This document shows positions 34,121 to 35,751 of a stretch of 35,751 bases of DNA, one piece after another; position 1 is the stretch's first letter, and every line of letters begins with the position of its first letter. Below the pieces are notes generated by a model. It did no database searches. It was not told the origin of the DNA and was given only the letters and a program-made list of their open reading frames with translations. Source of the DNA: a virus; the IMG/VR virus record IMGVR_UViG_3300046002_002846, positions 1-35,751 of that record, one strand, 5' to 3'. The translations under genes and the position numbers were made by a program.

Positions 34121-34203
34121 TGGAGCAGAGAGGGTTCGAACCTCTACAGCAGTACTGTCCTCCGGGTTACAGCCGGGAGCCCTTCCTCTCAGGCGTCTAC
34201 TCC
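34121..34203 (-). tRNA. tRNA-Tyr(GTA)
   Basis: Acceptor GGAGTAG/CTGCTCC, anticodon loop CTGTAAC, long variable arm, T-arm AGAGG-TTCGAAC-CCTCT, encoded CCA. Canonical counterpart of the tRNA-Tyr at 25547. Confidence 0.85.
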
Positions 34204-34213
34204 ATAAACTTGG

Positions 34214-34285
34214 TACTCCGAACGGGTTTCGATCCCGCTTCTCCAACTTGAAAGGCTGGCGTCCTAGCCACTAGACGACCGGAGT
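34214..34285 (-). tRNA. tRNA-Glu(TTC)
   Basis: Acceptor ACTCCGG/TCGGAGT, anticodon loop CTTTCAA on CCAGC/GTTGG, T-stem GCGGG/CCCGT, encoded CCA. T-loop ATCGAAA has A54 but keeps A58. Confidence 0.82.
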
Positions 34286-34291
34286 AAAATA

Positions 34292-34354
34292 TAACAGGAT
34301 GCTTATTTTTCAATTATCATTTGAATTGTTGTATTTGCTGAACGCATCCTAAAA
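34292..34354 (-). ncRNA. E6 element
   Basis: Minus strand: TTTTAGGATGC-GTT-CAGCAA ... GCATCCTGTTATA; closing stem AGGATGC/GCATCCT (34344-34350 with 34296-34302). Confidence 0.6.
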
Positions 34355-34358
34355 CTGG

Positions 34359-34432
34359 CAGGGGATATCAGATTTGAACTGATGATGCCGATTTCAAAGA
34401 CCGGTGCCTTAGGCCAACTAGGCGAATCCCCA
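34359..34432 (-). tRNA. tRNA-Gln(TTG)
   Basis: Acceptor TGGGGAT/ATCCCCT with an open T1-T72, consistent with the weak first pair of glutamine tRNAs; anticodon loop CTTTGAA, T-loop TTCAAAT, encoded CCA. Confidence 0.8.
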
Positions 34433-34463
34433 ATAAATCTGTTTCGCACTATTTCTAATGCGT

Positions 34464-34599
34464 GTATTAAAACACACTACGGAATTAAACCGTCTTACCC
34501 GATACCCGGCTCGTGGCCGCGACCGAAACTGAGTGTACAACACTTTGACATTTGCGGATCTGCTGTTAGGCTCACCGATCAACGAATGTGTTTTAATAC
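34464..34599 (-). ncRNA. Long-stem tRNA-like RNA (GTATTAAAACACA)
   Basis: Perfect 13-bp ends GTATTAAAACACA/TGTGTTTTAATAC. Before the 3' strand lies ACGG-TTTAATT-CCGT, a 7-base-loop arm like a T-arm. Near the 5' strand GATC/GATC encloses a GG-containing loop like a D-arm. 136 bases, no anticodon arm. Confidence 0.6.
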
Positions 34600-34746
34600 G
34601 AACTAATTTTTCCTCCCACATAAGGGATTCCATCCTAGTTCACGCCCGTTCGTCCATGTTTTAAGTGCAGACTAGGTCCTCGTTACCTATACACACTATC
34701 TAACTCTCCACTACACAACTTTATAGTTGCTTCTTAATTAACACTT

Positions 34747-34785
34747 AGTATAACAGAGTATCCATTTACTGTCAAACTCTGTTAT
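34747..34785 (-). promoter_or_regulatory. Array promoter copy A with palindromic operator
   Basis: Minus-strand TTGACA (34770-34775), 17-base spacer, TATACT (34747-34752). A 10-bp inverted repeat ATAACAGAGT/ACTCTGTTAT (34750-34759, 34776-34785) covers the promoter. Confidence 0.8.
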
Positions 34786-34829
34786 GTTGTTTTTACGCAA
34801 CATCTTACTATTCTTTAAAGCCTTTTTAC

Positions 34830-34906
34830 TTGCTTCTTAATTAACACTTAGTATAACAGAGTATCCATTTACTGTCAAACTCTGTTATGTTGTTTCTACA
34901 CAACAC
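34830..34906 (-). promoter_or_regulatory. Array promoter copy B (tandem duplicate of A)
   Basis: About 75 bases repeated from 34727-34803 with few changes, offset 103 bases: TTGACA (34873-34878), TATACT (34850-34855) and the same 10-bp operator-like inverted repeat. Confidence 0.8.
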
Positions 34907-34914
34907 ATTAACTG

Positions 34915-35006
34915 GAAACCCCTGAGTACTTTCGTATCCCAGGGGTTTCATAAATCTTGTAGAGTTGTTACTTTAAGTGTAACTTTCTCTTTCTATGAAA
35001 CCCCTG
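34915..35006 (-). promoter_or_regulatory. Switch-like RNA with mutually exclusive hairpins
   Basis: On the minus strand CAGGGGTTTCATA (35006-34994) can pair with TATGAAACCCCTG (34952-34940) over 13 bp. The second segment can instead pair with a third, CAGGGGTTTC (34924-34915), over 10 bp. No U-tract follows. Confidence 0.5.
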
Positions 35007-35149
35007 AACATTCTTTGTGCATCAATATTTGTGCCGCGAATACTAGGTGTTGCTGAATAATTCCCCTCAAAGGCCGCTAATACGGGGCAAGATGGTACTA
35101 TCGACCATAGTCCTGTATGTTTCGGCAATTGACTGAGATTTTTCATCAT
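34973..35149 (-). CDS. Possible 58-aa protein
   Basis: Tandem ATG codons at 35149 open a frame MMKNLSQLPKHTGLWSIVPS to FRGFIERESYT. No clear ribosome-binding site; a TAAATA stretch lies about 7 bases upstream. It lies downstream of the attenuator-like hairpin, and its 3' end encodes the first arm of the switch-like RNA. Length alone gives modest support. Confidence 0.4.
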   Translation of the reverse strand: MMKNLSQLPKHTGLWSIVPSCPVLAAFEGNYSATPSIRGTNIDAQRMFRGFIERESYT

Positions 35150-35170
35150 AGTAGTTTATTTAGTCCTGGT

Positions 35171-35209
35171 TTAAAAAAACTGCAAATTAAGTTATCTTTT
35201 TTTGCAGTT
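35171..35209 (-). terminator. Attenuator-like intrinsic terminator
   Basis: AACTGCAAA/TTTGCAGTT, 9 bp, followed by a run of T on the minus strand, only a few bases after the predicted transcription start. The 5' strand is within the MNCKKR reading frame. Confidence 0.75.
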
Positions 35210-35212
35210 CAT
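35192..35212 (-). CDS. Leaderless 6-aa leader peptide MNCKKR
   Basis: ATG at 35212 is 6 bases after TATAAT, the spacing of four other leaderless starts here. It encodes Met-Asn-Cys-Lys-Lys-Arg-stop across the 5' arm of the terminator, so a translating ribosome would block the hairpin. Leader-peptide function is inference. Confidence 0.4.
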   Translation of the reverse strand: MNCKKR

Positions 35213-35218
35213 GTATGA

Positions 35219-35247
35219 ATTATATCAGCTTTTCTATTTTTAGTCAA
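35219..35247 (-). promoter_or_regulatory. Promoter upstream of the array attenuator
   Basis: Minus-strand TTGACT (35242-35247), 17-base spacer, TATAAT (35219-35224). Confidence 0.8.
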
Positions 35248-35335
35248 CCGCATGCTTGCCCTTTTTCTTGCAAGCTCTTTTGTACAGTATAACATATAAT
35301 AATCCCATGAATTATATTTAAGTTAGGAAACACAG

Positions 35336-35343
35336 AGTAAATA
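35336..35343 (+). promoter_or_regulatory. Late-like box AGTAAATA
   Basis: Four bases before the ATG at 35348, same spacing as the late-type promoters of other accessory genes; one position weaker than consensus. Confidence 0.4.
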
Positions 35344-35347
35344 CAAC

Positions 35348-35416
35348 ATGAACAAAGAAATTCAGTTTACCTTTAATCTAAGTAATACTAGGAAGCATGA
35401 AATAGAAAATGCTTAA
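35348..35416 (+). CDS. Short 22-aa frame overlapping next gene
   Basis: MNKEIQFTFNLSN to HEIENA, 22 residues, overlapping the next start by 8 bases. Either a translational-coupling leader or a small peptide. Supported only by the late-like box and the overlap. Confidence 0.4.
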   Translation: MNKEIQFTFNLSNTRKHEIENA

Positions 35417-35751
35417 CTATTTATTATTACCGGAAATTACCGAATTTGCAAAAATTTTAGACTATACAGATAACATAGTGTATACATCCATCTCTCCGGG
35501 TTTCAACGCATATCTCATTAAAGACTATGCAATTTTGCATCAAATTAGAAAAATATTTAAACCAATGTTAGGAGAAGAGTACAATAAACGAACAATAGTG
35601 TGGCTTCAAAAAATAGATAGCAGATTTAATGATTATATACACAGAGACCCAAGGATATATGGAATTTCATATATACTTAAAACCGGTGGGTCAGACGTAG
35701 TAACATCTTTATACGATGACAATCAACATATTAAATATTCAACTATAATAT
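35409..35751 (+). CDS. Oxygenase-like protein, 3' truncated by window
   Basis: ATG at 35409 opens a frame that runs off the window (114 residues visible): MLNYLLLPEITEFAKIL, then KDYAILHQIRKIFKPML, WLQKIDSRFNDYIHRDPRIYGISYILKTGG. The FNDYIHRDPR-YGISYIL segment resembles phage 2OG-Fe(II) hydroxylase-like proteins in which H-D lies in this position; the rest of the active site is outside the window. AT-rich like the other accessory enzymes. Confidence 0.6.
   Translation, partial: MLNYLLLPEITEFAKILDYTDNIVYTSISPGFNAYLIKDYAILHQIRKIFKPMLGEEYNKRTIVWLQKIDSRFNDYIHRDPRIYGISYILKTGGSDVVTSLYDDNQHIKYSTII

Noticed and set aside
19587-34354. E1-E6 as a CRISPR array or insertion-sequence ends
   Set aside because: Copies are kilobases apart, differ inside and conserve pairing rather than sequence; no transposase, spacers or cas genes.
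35281-35335. Plus-strand sigma70 promoter before the right-edge gene
   Set aside because: TATAAC and TATAAT boxes are present but the best -35 (TTCTTG) is poor; the late-like box at 35336 fits better.

Overview
This window looks like part of the genome of a large T4-like tailed phage infecting an unidentified Gram-negative bacterium. Supporting this: a phage fibre/beta-helix protein at the left edge, dense minus-strand operons of tiny genes joined by ATGA or TAATG overlaps, T4-late-type promoters (TAATAAATA / TATAAATA), a phage RNA ligase with a polynucleotide kinase, free-standing homing endonucleases, and a tRNA array covering all 20 amino acids. I ran no database search. Family names rest on motifs I can see and on recall of families.

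Layout. 1-1.2 kb: 3' end of a plus-strand structural gene, then a bidirectional terminator. 1.2-7.1 kb: small minus-strand early genes, many behind near-identical consensus promoters (TTGACA-N17-TATAAT). 7.1-13.7 kb: one long minus-strand operon with a DNA methyltransferase, an adjacent PD-(D/E)XK-like protein (candidate restriction-modification pair), T4-type hypothetical genes, a GIY-YIG nuclease, a TOPRIM protein and a GNAT-like protein. 13.7-15.2 kb: two plus-strand genes (asparagine-synthetase-like, methyltransferase-like). 15.3-18 kb: RNA-repair operon (kinase, RNA ligase, metallophosphoesterase). 18-21.6 kb: a Ro60/TROVE protein with a structured leader RNA, an ATP-grasp protein, an RNA-polymerase-omega-like protein and a methyltransferase. 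21.6-35.2 kb: a minus-strand array of about 40 intact or degenerate tRNAs with tRNA-like and hairpin RNAs, homing endonucleases, methyltransferases and oxygenases between them. The right edge starts a plus-strand oxygenase-like gene.

The main candidate for a new system: the TROVE gene lies behind an RNA element (E1) with a fixed architecture, AGGATNN-N3-CAGCAA-...-ATCCTGT. Its closing stem covaries among six copies. One is the TROVE leader and five sit among the tRNAs. A second class of RNAs in the array has 7-18 bp closing stems, and some carry arms resembling tRNA D and T arms. Bacterial Ro proteins bind tRNA-mimicking Y RNAs and are often encoded beside RNA-repair enzymes. I therefore infer a phage Ro/Y-RNA-like system tied to tRNA repair or surveillance.

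Two promoter classes place the start codon almost at the predicted transcription start. Five sigma70-type promoters have exactly 6 nt from the -10 to ATG, and seven late-type promoters have 4-5 nt to ATG. Both suggest leaderless translation. Several tRNA genes are split or truncated; the clearest is a tRNA-Arg(CCT) divided inside its T-loop by a methyltransferase cassette flanked by TTCAA.
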